Part shown: piece by piece, positions 8,595 through 15,586 of the stretch
Position numbering within the stretch: the first letter of the stretch is position 1
Layout: each line of letters starts with the position of its first letter
Origin: CBDBON01 sp965208395
Lineage (GTDB): Bacteria; Chloroflexota; Dehalococcoidia; Lucifugimonadales; CBDBON01
NCBI GenBank assembly: GCA_965208395.1
Contig: CBDBON010000003.1
Span: forward strand, 1,518,500-1,582,499
Reading direction: 5' to 3'
DNA length: 64,000 bases
Notes under the pieces: model-generated
Database searches by the model: none
Told to the model about the DNA's origin: nothing
The model's input: the letters and a program-made list of their open reading frames with translations, nothing else
Translations under genes and position numbers: made by a program

Positions 8595-8999
8595 ATGAAA
8601 TGGATAGTGGGTGTGTTGACAGGGCTGCTGGTGCTGGCAGGATGCAGTTTCAGCGAGTATGCACAGTCAGAGGAGCTGGCAGAGAATATCGACGATCACC
8701 GAACGGGGTGTGAGGTCGATACCGACGCCCTGCTGGCGGGGTACAAGCAGTATGAGGCCAACAGGTTCCACCTCTCCTTCGGTCCGACGCCCGAGCCGAC
8801 CCCGACTCCTGGACCGGTTACCGATATGGAGATCGCAGCAGTAGTGCTCCTGGAGAAGGTATGGGAGAACGGATGCCAGACCGGACGTCGGGACGTCGTC
8901 GGTGCCGAGGAGGCTACGCTTATGGGCCTTAAGGACCAACTCCGCATCCTCGGAGATAGGATCACGGCCCTGGAGCCAACACCGACTCCGACGCCCTAA
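8595..8999 (+). CDS. Small lipoprotein with Thr/Pro linkers
   Basis: 134 residues. The signal peptide ends in the lipobox LAGC (Cys17). Two Pro/Thr stretches are visible, PTPEPTPTPGP in the middle and EPTPTPTP at the C-terminus, of the same style as the protease stalk at the left edge. The C-terminal helix (GLKDQLRILGDRITALE) could form a coiled coil. Unknown function; outer face of the membrane. Confidence 0.65.
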   Translation: MKWIVGVLTGLLVLAGCSFSEYAQSEELAENIDDHRTGCEVDTDALLAGYKQYEANRFHLSFGPTPEPTPTPGPVTDMEIAAVVLLEKVWENGCQTGRRDVVGAEEATLMGLKDQLRILGDRITALEPTPTPTP

Positions 9000-9066
9000 G
9001 GACTGATTCGAAGAGGCGCAGTTGAGTTGGGGCAGCTGGGGCCGTAGAAATGGTGCTGGTACACAA

Positions 9067-9087
9067 CTGGTACAGGTCCTGTACCAG
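9067..9087. promoter_or_regulatory. Perfect 10-bp palindrome CTGGTACAGG-t-CCTGTACCAG
   Basis: Arms match perfectly around a single base. A one-base loop favours a protein binding site over an RNA hairpin. A related inverted repeat (GTACAGGG/CCCTGTAC) lies just before the replication initiator gene at 15519-15569. Confidence 0.5.
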
Positions 9088-9296
9088 TGTGCCGGGGAGT
9101 TGCCGTGGCAAAGGACACGGTCGAATCGGGGCCGTGCTCATTCACCTTGTTAGTCGTGCTGTAGCGGCGACTAGGGTTTCAACGCGGAGTGCAGTGACGG
9201 AGGACTTCGCCTGAGGCGACTGGCGGACAGGCCCGTCTCAGGGTTTCAACGCGTCGTCGTGTGCAGTGGTGCGTGTGGGCCGGAGGCGTGCGGACG

Positions 9297-9321
9297 CGCC
9301 TGCCGAGCTCGTCGGCGGGCG
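9297..9321 (+). terminator. Candidate rho-independent terminator, plus strand
   Basis: CGCCTGCCGA pairs with TCGGCGGGCG (one G-T pair) across a 5-base loop and is followed by GGTCTCTTATTCTTTAG, a moderately T-rich tail. Confidence 0.4.
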
Positions 9322-9347
9322 GGTCTCTTATTCTTTAGTTCTGAGAT

Positions 9348-9372
9348 GGTTTCTCCGATAGTCGGAGAAACC
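9348..9372. other. 11-bp perfect hairpin
   Basis: GGTTTCTCCGA and TCGGAGAAACC flank a 3-base loop. No T-run on either side, so it is not a typical terminator; its role is unknown. Confidence 0.4.
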
Positions 9373-9746
9373 GTGGGGGATGAGGCTTATAGGGCAGGGA
9401 CGGCGGGATCTTCGGGTCCTGGAGGCGTGAGAGAGATGCGGCCGCTTTGGGCCGCGTCCGCTTGAAGGGGCGGGCGGTCGGGGACGGCGCCTTTTCAGCG
9501 GTGGATGGGTCTGGCGCCTCTTATTCTTCCGGGCCTTGTTGTTGGTGCGGCGTCTTGTCCTGCTTTTTTCGTGTTGTCCGGGAGATGAGTTTTGATTTTC
9601 GCCTACAGGGTTCTTGTCCGGAGGTCTTGGGAGGGGCTTGACCTGCGAGCGCCCAGGCCGTGGCGTTGGCGTTAGCCTAGCCCTGAGGCCTGGGCACGCG
9701 AGCAGGTCAATTCTTGGGGAGGTTCTTCTCCCCTGGGACGTGGAGC

Positions 9747-9780
9747 AAAAAAAGGGGGCCTCCGTTTCCGGAGGCCCCCT
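9747..9780 (-). terminator. Rho-independent terminator of the 9794-11194 operon
   Basis: On the minus strand an 11-bp GC stem (GGGGGCCTCCG / CGGAGGCCCCC, 4-base loop) is followed by seven T residues. It lies 14 bases after the stop of the last gene of the minus-strand operon. Confidence 0.85.
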
Positions 9781-9793
9781 GGTTGGAGAGCTG

Positions 9794-10087
9794 CTAGAAG
9801 CCGCTGTCTTTGAGGGCGGCTTCGTCGTTGGCCATGTCCTCGGCGATGAGGATGTCCATCCTCAGTTCGCGGAGGAGTTCGAGGGCTTCGGAGAGGCCCT
9901 TGCAGCGTCCTCGATACCATGCCCGGTCATTCGGGTCGGTAATCTCGGGGGGGACGATGTTGCCTTCGTCATCCCACGAGGCGCTTATGGCCCTGGAGAG
10001 CTGGCGATGCCGGTCGTTGAGCCGGCTGGCCAGCTTCGTCAGCTGCTCGGTTCGCATGTCGAGGTGAGCGGTGTTACTGAGGGTCAT
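9794..10087 (-). CDS. Hypothetical 97-residue helical protein
   Basis: Last gene of a four-gene minus-strand operon. Its ATG overlaps the stop of the preceding 59-residue gene (ATGA). The product is charged and mainly helical (QLTKLASRLNDRHRQLSRAI), with an acidic C-terminus (IAEDMANDEAALKDSGF). No domain recognised. The antisense frame of 627 codons covering the whole operon is a shadow of the GC-rich codons. Confidence 0.55.
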   Translation of the reverse strand: MTLSNTAHLDMRTEQLTKLASRLNDRHRQLSRAISASWDDEGNIVPPEITDPNDRAWYRGRCKGLSEALELLRELRMDILIAEDMANDEAALKDSGF

Positions 10088-10263
10088 CGCAGTTCTCCAG
10101 TCTCCACGTTCAACGTGGGTTCGTGTCGGATGCGGATTTCGAGGTCGAGGTCACGGACCTCGATGTTGAGCCTGGGCTGCTCGCGGGCCTCGCGGACGAG
10201 GTCCCGGACGAGCTTGGCCCTGGCGTCGAGCTTCCGCTTCTCGATGTCAAACAGTCCAAACAT
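10084..10263 (-). CDS. Hypothetical 59-residue protein
   Basis: ATG at 10263 is preceded by AGGAGG at five-base spacing, and the TGA overlaps the next start. The protein begins MFGLFDIEKRKLDARAKLV and contains an alternating basic/acidic stretch (IEVRDLDLEIRIRHEP). The ribosome site and overlap support it despite its size. Function unknown. Confidence 0.55.
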   Translation of the reverse strand: MFGLFDIEKRKLDARAKLVRDLVREAREQPRLNIEVRDLDLEIRIRHEPTLNVETGELR

Positions 10264-10272
10264 GGCATCCTC

Positions 10273-10671
10273 CTATGCCTTCTCGATGGCTGCTAGCCAT
10301 TCGATGTTAAGGACGGCAAGTTCCAGGCCGTCCATCTGGACTAGAATCATGGTATCGCGGTCGGTGGTGACGCTGGTCGTCTCCAGGCGGCCGAGATGCC
10401 GTTTCACGAGTGAAGTGGGGTTGCTGCATCGGCAGCTCCGCACTAGGTGCCTGTTGGTCAGGCTGTTCTGGTGTCGGCAGGCGTCGCAGGTGCAGAGGCA
10501 CCACTTCTGGTGCTTGGGCGGCCGTCGCGGTTTCCGCTTCGGCTCGCTCTTTCGTCGGACTACGGCTTCTTCGCGGATGCGGTGGCAGTGGCCGACCGGA
10601 TGGCGGCCATGCTCTTCGCATTCCGTGCATGGGCACTGGCAGATGATTCTGCCGCGTCTGCTGCGGTCCAT
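10273..10671 (-). CDS. Cys/His-rich, probably zinc-binding protein
   Basis: ATG 10671 is chosen because GGAGG lies eight bases upstream and the previous gene stops just before it. Two Cys clusters are visible: CQCPCTECEEHGRHPVGHCH near the N-terminus and CLCTCDACRHQN...CRC in the middle, fitting two zinc sites. The linker between them is very basic (RRKSEPKRKPRRPPK), suggesting nucleic-acid binding. Small Cys-rich proteins like this are common on phages and plasmids. Confidence 0.55.
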   Translation of the reverse strand: MDRSRRGRIICQCPCTECEEHGRHPVGHCHRIREEAVVRRKSEPKRKPRRPPKHQKWCLCTCDACRHQNSLTNRHLVRSCRCSNPTSLVKRHLGRLETTSVTTDRDTMILVQMDGLELAVLNIEWLAAIEKA

Positions 10672-10672
10672 G

Positions 10673-11194
10673 CTAGGCCACCTCCGGGGCCAGCTGGTAC
10701 GCAACGGAGATGATGGTGGAGCCGAGCTTCGCTTGGTAGACCTCCTTTCCGTCCTGGATGGCGTGACGGTATTCGTCCGGCTGCCGTTTGCCGTAGGCTC
10801 TTGTTATGGCGCGGTATGCGGCTCGCTTTCGGTCCCTCTTGGATGGAGAACGCGGAGCGCTGCGACCCTTGTTGTAGATCGCCATGAGCTTTTCGGCGAT
10901 CACGTCCGCATGGCAGAAGTCTGGACTCGGGCCAACGCCGTTCCAGTCGTGGCACCAGCAAAGGAGATGCATGGCCTTCCGGCCTGCGAGCTCGTGCAGT
11001 TTGGTCTGCCACTCTGGCGAGGACTCGACTTCCTGCCTGAAGTTGCGGACTACGGTCGCTCTGTCTCCATCGGGGCCGATTCGGAAGCGGTTTCCGTAGG
11101 GGGAGCTGCGATCGACCTGGGCGACGCCCTTGGTCCCAGATCCCATAAACTGCTTCCTGCCGCGCTGCGTCCAAACCTGTACTACAGTGCCCAT
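10673..11194 (-). CDS. DUF4326-like protein
   Basis: 173 residues with the layout of DUF4326: an N-terminal SSPYGNRFRIG(PDGDR) segment, then LAGRKAMHLLCWCHDW and FCHADVIAEKLM, matching the family pattern GNP(F)...L.CWC...CHGD. The family is frequent in phage and plasmid genomes; its biochemical role is unknown. First gene of the minus-strand operon, with AGGAGGTG before its ATG. The region downstream of residue 105 (basic, RSPSKRDRKRAAYRAI) is an extra tail. Confidence 0.65.
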   Translation of the reverse strand: MGTVVQVWTQRGRKQFMGSGTKGVAQVDRSSPYGNRFRIGPDGDRATVVRNFRQEVESSPEWQTKLHELAGRKAMHLLCWCHDWNGVGPSPDFCHADVIAEKLMAIYNKGRSAPRSPSKRDRKRAAYRAITRAYGKRQPDEYRHAIQDGKEVYQAKLGSTIISVAYQLAPEVA

Positions 11195-11460
11195 GTGGCA
11201 CCTCCTGTCTTAAGCTCCTCGCTAGGCGCGAGTGCTCCCTGTGCGCAAGGCAGGGTGGCGAAGCGGGTTAGGGTGCGCTTTAGTCAACGGAGCCCATGCT
11301 TCATGGGCCGAAGTGGGATGTGGTGTCCCGGGGAAGTGGCGGGTGTAGAGTTGACTCTTGAGGGCCTTAAGCTGAGGGGAGCGCGCGCGCAACAGAGCGG
11401 GTTTCATCCCCTTGTGGCCTTCAGTGAGAGAGCTGGTTATTGGGACGGTCCCGGCTGTCG

Positions 11461-11516
11461 TGTCAATGCTAAGTTAGATTTGACCCTTTTCCGCTAAGTT
11501 AGAACTGACCCACCTT
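11461..11516 (+). repeat. Terminal repeat of IS21-type B copy 1 (istB side)
   Basis: TGTCAATGCTAAGTTAGATT followed by a second GCTAAGTTAGAACTGACCCA unit; the inverse copy is at the other end (about 13650-13706). Read outward on the minus strand it ends in TTGACA, a perfect -35 hexamer, as known for IS21 ends that make promoters when joined head to tail. Confidence 0.7.
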
Positions 11517-11562
11517 GTCGTTAAGTCGCCTCCTTTCTGGCAAGCAAGAGTGCCTGTTGGAT

Positions 11563-12366
11563 TTAGACGTCGCCGGAGCTAGCGGCTTCAGGCGATGTCG
11601 ATAGCAGTTGATGGGAGGCGAAGAGTCCGGCCTGCCTCTTGCCTTTAAGCCGGTAGCTCTCGCCTCGGATGTTGAGGACGTGGCTGTGGTGCAGCAGCCG
11701 GTCCAGGATGGCCGAGGCGATGACGGTATCGCCCAGAAGCTCACCCCACTCGGCGAAGCCCTTGTTGGAGGTGAGGATGATGCTGCCCCGCTCATAGCGA
11801 GCCGACACCAGGGTGAAGAAGGCGGTGGAGGCGTCCCGGTCGTAAGGCCAGATGCCGAACTCGTCCACGATGAGTAGCTTGGGCGACAGGTAGACCCGCA
11901 TGCGCCGTTGGAGGTTGTTCTCCACCCTGGCCTTCCTCAGGTCCTCCATCAGGTCGTAGGCTCGGACGAAGTAGGCCCCCTGGCTCTTCTCGATGGCCTT
12001 GAGCGCTAGGGCCACCGCCAGATGGGTCTTGCCCACACCTGGCGGTCCCAGGAGCAGCAGGTTGGTGGCTTCAGCGACGAAGGACAGGCCGGCCAGTTCC
12101 CGCACCTGTCGCTCGTCGATGGAGGGCTGGAACGAGAAGTCGAACTGCTCCAAGGTCCGGTGGAAGGGGAGGTGAGCCAGCTTCGTCCTGGTGGACATGT
12201 ACCGCTCCTTCCGGGCGGCCACTTCCACGCCGAGTAGCTCTGCCAGCATCTCGGGGTAGGTCAGTTTCTTGGTGGCCGCAGCGTCCAGGGAGTTGTCCAG
12301 GGCTTCGACGGCCTGCTTGAGGCCCAGCGTCTCCAGGTGCTGGCGAGCCTGTTCCAGCGCGATCAT
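11563..12366 (-). CDS. istB: IstB of IS21-type element B, copy 1
   Basis: 267-residue AAA+ ATPase with Walker A LLGPPGVGKTH and Walker B LLIVDEFG. Start overlaps the istA stop by four bases. Identical to the protein at 26494-27297 and clearly different from IstB of element A. Confidence 0.92.
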   Translation of the reverse strand: MIALEQARQHLETLGLKQAVEALDNSLDAAATKKLTYPEMLAELLGVEVAARKERYMSTRTKLAHLPFHRTLEQFDFSFQPSIDERQVRELAGLSFVAEATNLLLLGPPGVGKTHLAVALALKAIEKSQGAYFVRAYDLMEDLRKARVENNLQRRMRVYLSPKLLIVDEFGIWPYDRDASTAFFTLVSARYERGSIILTSNKGFAEWGELLGDTVIASAILDRLLHHSHVLNIRGESYRLKGKRQAGLFASHQLLSTSPEAASSGDV

Positions 12367-13598
12367 CGCCCACCTCCCACCGCTGCCAACTCGTACACCT
12401 CCAGGGAGCGGCGCTCCACTTGGCCCACAGGGATCTGCACCGCCACGGCTTCCTTACGAGGACGATCATCGCCGCCGGGCAGTCCGTCCCACTGGCCCGG
12501 CAGTGTGAGGCGCTGACCGGTCCGCTGGGCTTGGGGATGCACCGCCAGCCGCACGTCGCCCGACCAGACCTCCACCGTACCGGCCCGCACACCCACCTGG
12601 ACCGTCGAACCCGCCCAGCTCCAGGGCACGCCGTAGCGAGACCTCTCCCAGTGGACGTAGCCGTCCCTGGCCACCTTCCGCTCCTCCCGCATGTAGGGCG
12701 CAAGGCCCGAACGCGGCGGCAGGCTGCCCAGGTGGGCGAGCTCCTCAGCCAGCATCTCTCGGGGGACCCGGTGCGTCGTCCCATGGACTCGCCGATTGGC
12801 CACCGCATCGCACCACTCCAGGGCCTGGCGGTTCATGTCTGCGTCGTCGGTGAAGCGGACACCGGGCCACAGGTTGCCCCGGACGTACTTCACGCCGCTC
12901 TCCACCTTGCCCTTCGTCTGCGCTCGGTAGGGTCGGCACAGACGGAGGTCGAAGCCCATTCGCAGTGAGAAGTCCAGCATCCGGCTGTTCCACTCCGGCC
13001 TGCCCTCCCTGTCACGCCCCAGGACCACCACCTTGGCGTTGTCGTACAGGCAGCGGCGGGGAACACCACCGAAGTACTCGAAGGCGTTCAGATGGCACCT
13101 GATGAAGGTCGCCACGTCGGCGCGCCGGACGAACTCCACGTAGATGGTCCGAGACCAGCTCAGCACCATCACGAAGGCCCAGACCCGGTGCTTGCGCCCG
13201 TCCTCTCCGACATAGGCGAAGCTGCCCCAGTCCACCTGTGCCTGCTCGCCTGGCGCCGTCTCGAACCGCACCGTCGCACGGGGCTGACGCGGCCGACGCC
13301 GAGGCCGCACGTAGTTGGTCAGCGTCGGATAGCTGCCGTCGTAGCCCAACTCCCGGATCTCCCGCAGCAGCACCACGCAGTTGTCCACTCCCGCCGACAG
13401 CCGACCATCTATGTGACCCTTGTATGGGTCCAGCTTCGACCCCTGCTTCTCTCGCCGCTTGGCCTTGGGCACCTCGTCGGAGCGCACGTACTTGCGCACG
13501 GTGTTCCGGGAAATCCCCAACTCCCTCGATATCCCTCGGATCGAGCTTCCATCGCCCTTCAACTCGTATAACTCTCTCACTAACCCACCTCCTATCAT
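12363..13598 (-). CDS. istA: IstA of IS21-type element B, copy 1
   Basis: 411-residue DDE transposase. HTH near the N-terminus (SIRGISRELGISRNTVRKYV); acidic triad in AQVDWGSF, CLYDNAKVV and KGKVESGVKYVRG. The annotated ATG is followed within the gene by AGGAGGTGGGTTA-GTG, so a GTG start six codons later (13580) is also possible. Shorter than IstA of element A. Confidence 0.92.
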   Translation of the reverse strand: MIGGGLVRELYELKGDGSSIRGISRELGISRNTVRKYVRSDEVPKAKRREKQGSKLDPYKGHIDGRLSAGVDNCVVLLREIRELGYDGSYPTLTNYVRPRRRPRQPRATVRFETAPGEQAQVDWGSFAYVGEDGRKHRVWAFVMVLSWSRTIYVEFVRRADVATFIRCHLNAFEYFGGVPRRCLYDNAKVVVLGRDREGRPEWNSRMLDFSLRMGFDLRLCRPYRAQTKGKVESGVKYVRGNLWPGVRFTDDADMNRQALEWCDAVANRRVHGTTHRVPREMLAEELAHLGSLPPRSGLAPYMREERKVARDGYVHWERSRYGVPWSWAGSTVQVGVRAGTVEVWSGDVRLAVHPQAQRTGQRLTLPGQWDGLPGGDDRPRKEAVAVQIPVGQVERRSLEVYELAAVGGGR

Positions 13599-13706
13599 TT
13601 GACTTGCTGCACCTCCTAATCGGTTTCCCGACGAAGATGCGTCCGCTATCGGGGTGGGTCAATTCCAAATTAGCGCTACTGGGTCAGTTTAGAGTTAGCA
13701 CTAACA

Positions 13707-14950
13707 ACCGCTCTGGACTGCCGGGGCAGGCCCCGCAGGTAGTTTGTAGTAGGCCGGAGACGTGGCATTCGGGTATGGCGTTACAGGGAACGGCTCCGGA
13801 GTGCATCGTTTCGATGCACGTGGGTAGGCGCTTCGCCGTAGGGCATAGCCCTGGACCGGCGTTTTCGCCGGTGAGCACAAGGGGTCTGGGGATAATTCCC
13901 CAGGAGCCTTCCAAGAGTGGAGGGATGAGAGGGTGGTTGACTCTTACGGGCCTCGCTTGCGAGGTTGGTGGATGAGGGGACTTTTGAGCGCGGCCGGTGT
14001 GGCCGCACAGTCTCCGAGTCCGCACGTGCCGCTGTTCATGACGGTGCAGTCTGAGATGGTGTCTGGTCGTCAGTCGTCCAGGCGTCCGGCGCGCACTCCG
14101 CAGTTTGTCGTCGTTTCAGTCACGGTCCGTTGCAGCTCGTGCCGTTCTGGAGAGGATGCGGAGGGTAGCGTCTGTCGTGTTGGTCTCCGTGAGGGCGTGA
14201 TCGACCTGGGCGTGTCATTCTATTGGACGGCTGTTGAAGGCGGCCTGGGGCGGAGGCACTTGGCGGAGCCGGAGAGCCTTTCGCGTGGTAGAGCGGCCCC
14301 CGCAGGCGAAGGGGCGGGGCCGGGCTTGCCCGCCCCGCCCGGGCCGCTCGGAGCGTGGCTCCCGGCCGCCTGTTGCAGCCGGTGGACGTGTCCTGGTCGG
14401 TCGCGCGTGAGTGGGGAGCTTTCGGCAGCGCCTTCGCATCCTGGGAGACGGTCAGCTGTTCGGCCTGTGGTCGAACAGTCTGCCGGTCGGACGGCACGAG
14501 CTGCATCTTTTGCGCCTCGGCGTGCGGTATGGGTCAGGTTGTAGCTGAAGCCCTATCCGTCCGACGGGGCGCGTCAACCTCCATGCTGGGGAGCAGCAAC
14601 CGCTTTCGAAGCAGGTTGCCGGGCTGCAATTCTATGATGGATCCCGTTAGCTCCGTAGCTGGAGGGCCTTCCTCACCTACAGGATCCGGCTATGGTCCTG
14701 GCCGGTGGAGGAGGCGCTGAGGCTGGCCTTCGACTATGTGGATGAGTGCGGTACGGACATGTGTTCTGCCAGGCGTGCACGTCCTGGCGAGGCTGGATTG
14801 GTCTGGGCGACGCGTACTGGGTCTATTTGACAGTAGGGCATCGGTTATGGTATTCACTGGCCGTATGCCGCTTAATTTATACCATCTGTTCTGTTTTAAG
14901 AGTCTTTCCAACACATTATGTGGTGGAAAACTCGAAAGGGAGGCTGCTTG
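13707..14950. other. Non-coding stretch between IS copy 1 and the zinc-finger gene
   Basis: No supported gene in 1.24 kb; overlapping open frames on both strands are low-complexity and lack ribosome sites. The first 260 bases hold a dense chain of hairpins (see 13792-13908). Near 14310-14342 lies a GGGGCGGG...CCCGCCCC hairpin. The stretch could be the non-coding regulatory or origin region of the mobile segment. Confidence 0.5.
13792..13908 (+). ncRNA. Candidate multi-hairpin structured RNA or replication origin
   Basis: Five stems with small loops follow each other: GTGCATCG/CGATGCAC (13801-13819), GGCG/CGCC (13827-13837), AGGGC/GCCCT (13840-13852), ACCGGCG/CGCCGGT with a TTTT loop (13855-13872) and CTGGGGA/TCCCCAG (13886-13903). 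They are enclosed by GGCTC/GAGCC (13792-13796 with 13904-13908), giving a closed multi-branch junction. Further hairpins flank it (GGGGCaggCCCC near 13722; CCTCGC-tt-GCGAGG 13951-13964). No known RNA family is recognised. The strand is inferred from the downstream genes only. Confidence 0.45.
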
Positions 14951-15382
14951 GTGGCTGTTCAAGAGTTGAAGATCAAGAGTGCGAAGTGTAGTTTCCCGCG
15001 GAAATTCGGTGATATGTCAGCGTGCTGTATCTGCGGGAAGGCCTTGAAGGGCTGCCCGCACCGTACGGTGGATGCGCTGGCTCATGTTGAGCGAGTGCAT
15101 GGTGACTTTAGAACGGGCAATCTATTAAGGGCGATCCTCGGGTGCGTTGTGGCGGGTTCGAGGAGCGTCCCGCCTGGTCTTGAGCACTTTGGAGGTCTCG
15201 ATGCAGCCTGTGGGATGCATCTGGAATATACGGCCTCCGTCCAGATGCCTACACTCGGACACTATCGCTGGCATGTCGTTTATGAGCATGTCAGGAAGGG
15301 ACGGTGTCGGGATCTGGAAGCGTGTAGTCGTGATCTGTTGGGATTTGGAGGCAACGGTTTGAAGGAAGTTCTGCTCAGTTGA
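14951..15382 (+). CDS. C2H2-like zinc-finger protein
   Basis: GTG (or the TTG one codon before) is chosen because AAGGGAGG lies a few bases upstream; an ATG at 14918 has no such site. The key element is CCICGKALKGCPHRTVDALA followed by HVERVHG: two Cys, then His residues at the spacing of a C2H2-type finger. The remaining about 90 residues contain no recognised domain. It lies upstream of the replication initiator on the same strand and may regulate the element. Confidence 0.5.
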   Translation: MAVQELKIKSAKCSFPRKFGDMSACCICGKALKGCPHRTVDALAHVERVHGDFRTGNLLRAILGCVVAGSRSVPPGLEHFGGLDAACGMHLEYTASVQMPTLGHYRWHVVYEHVRKGRCRDLEACSRDLLGFGGNGLKEVLLS

Positions 15383-15400
15383 GCTGGAGGTAGGTCCTGC

Positions 15401-15426
15401 GGCTCAGGTGTTAGAGCACCTGAGCC
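15401..15426 (+). terminator. Hairpin after the zinc-finger gene
   Basis: GGCTCAGGTG / CACCTGAGCC, a perfect 10-bp stem with a 6-base loop, 19 bases past the stop codon. There is no T-run, so termination is uncertain. Confidence 0.4.
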
Positions 15427-15518
15427 TGGAATAGCCGAGCCCTAATTCAGTAGAAGGTTGTATATGCAGGCGCGGTGCGTCTGCGTATGGGCGTGTTCGG
15501 TGCAGGACCTTTGGCATT

Positions 15519-15569
15519 GTACAGGGTATGTCAAGCGCTGGGCCGGGTACGGAACAGTGCGCCCTGTAC
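15519..15569. promoter_or_regulatory. Inverted repeat GTACAGGG / CCCTGTAC before the Rep gene
   Basis: 8-bp perfect arms 35 bases apart, ending 17 bases before the initiator start codon. The arm sequence is shared with the palindrome at 9067-9087 (CTGGTACAGG/CCTGTACCAG). It could be an operator or initiator binding site. Confidence 0.4.
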
Positions 15570-15586
15570 CTGGAAGGAGACTTTGG

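Larger units (their letters stand above)
9000..9746. other. Non-coding stretch with several strong inverted repeats
   Basis: No convincing gene. It contains a perfect palindrome (9067-9087), hairpins at 9297-9321 and 9348-9372, two copies of AGGGTTTCAACGCG 67 bases apart (9173 and 9240), and two copies of CTCTTATTCTT. Overlapping open frames here have no ribosome sites. It marks the left part of the gene-poor mobile region that runs to about 17390. Confidence 0.5.
11461..13706 (-). mobile_element. IS21-family insertion sequence, type B, copy 1
   Basis: 2246 bp, bounded by TGTCAATGCTAA and its imperfect inverse ending ...TTAGCACTAACA. Each end holds two copies of a GCTAA-x-TT-x-GA-x-TGACCC type motif, the multiple terminal repeats expected of IS21 ends. 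It has the same length and gene coordinates (offset 14931) as copy 2, and the protein translations are identical. The bases directly outside are GTCG on the left and ACCG on the right, so no target duplication is visible here, unlike copy 2. Confidence 0.88.

Noticed and set aside
9173..9254. Possible CRISPR array (GTTTCAA-containing repeat)
   Set aside because: Only two copies of 14 bases, no regular repeat-spacer pattern, no cas genes in the window.
9614..11497. 627-codon plus-strand open frame
   Set aside because: Lies antisense to four small genes with good ribosome sites, overlaps and a terminator; translation is Ser/Arg/Gly-rich and not protein-like.
13933..14720. Overlapping open frames on both strands (203, 128 and 121 codons)
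   Set aside because: Low-complexity, no ribosome sites, no conserved motifs; typical of GC-rich non-coding DNA.
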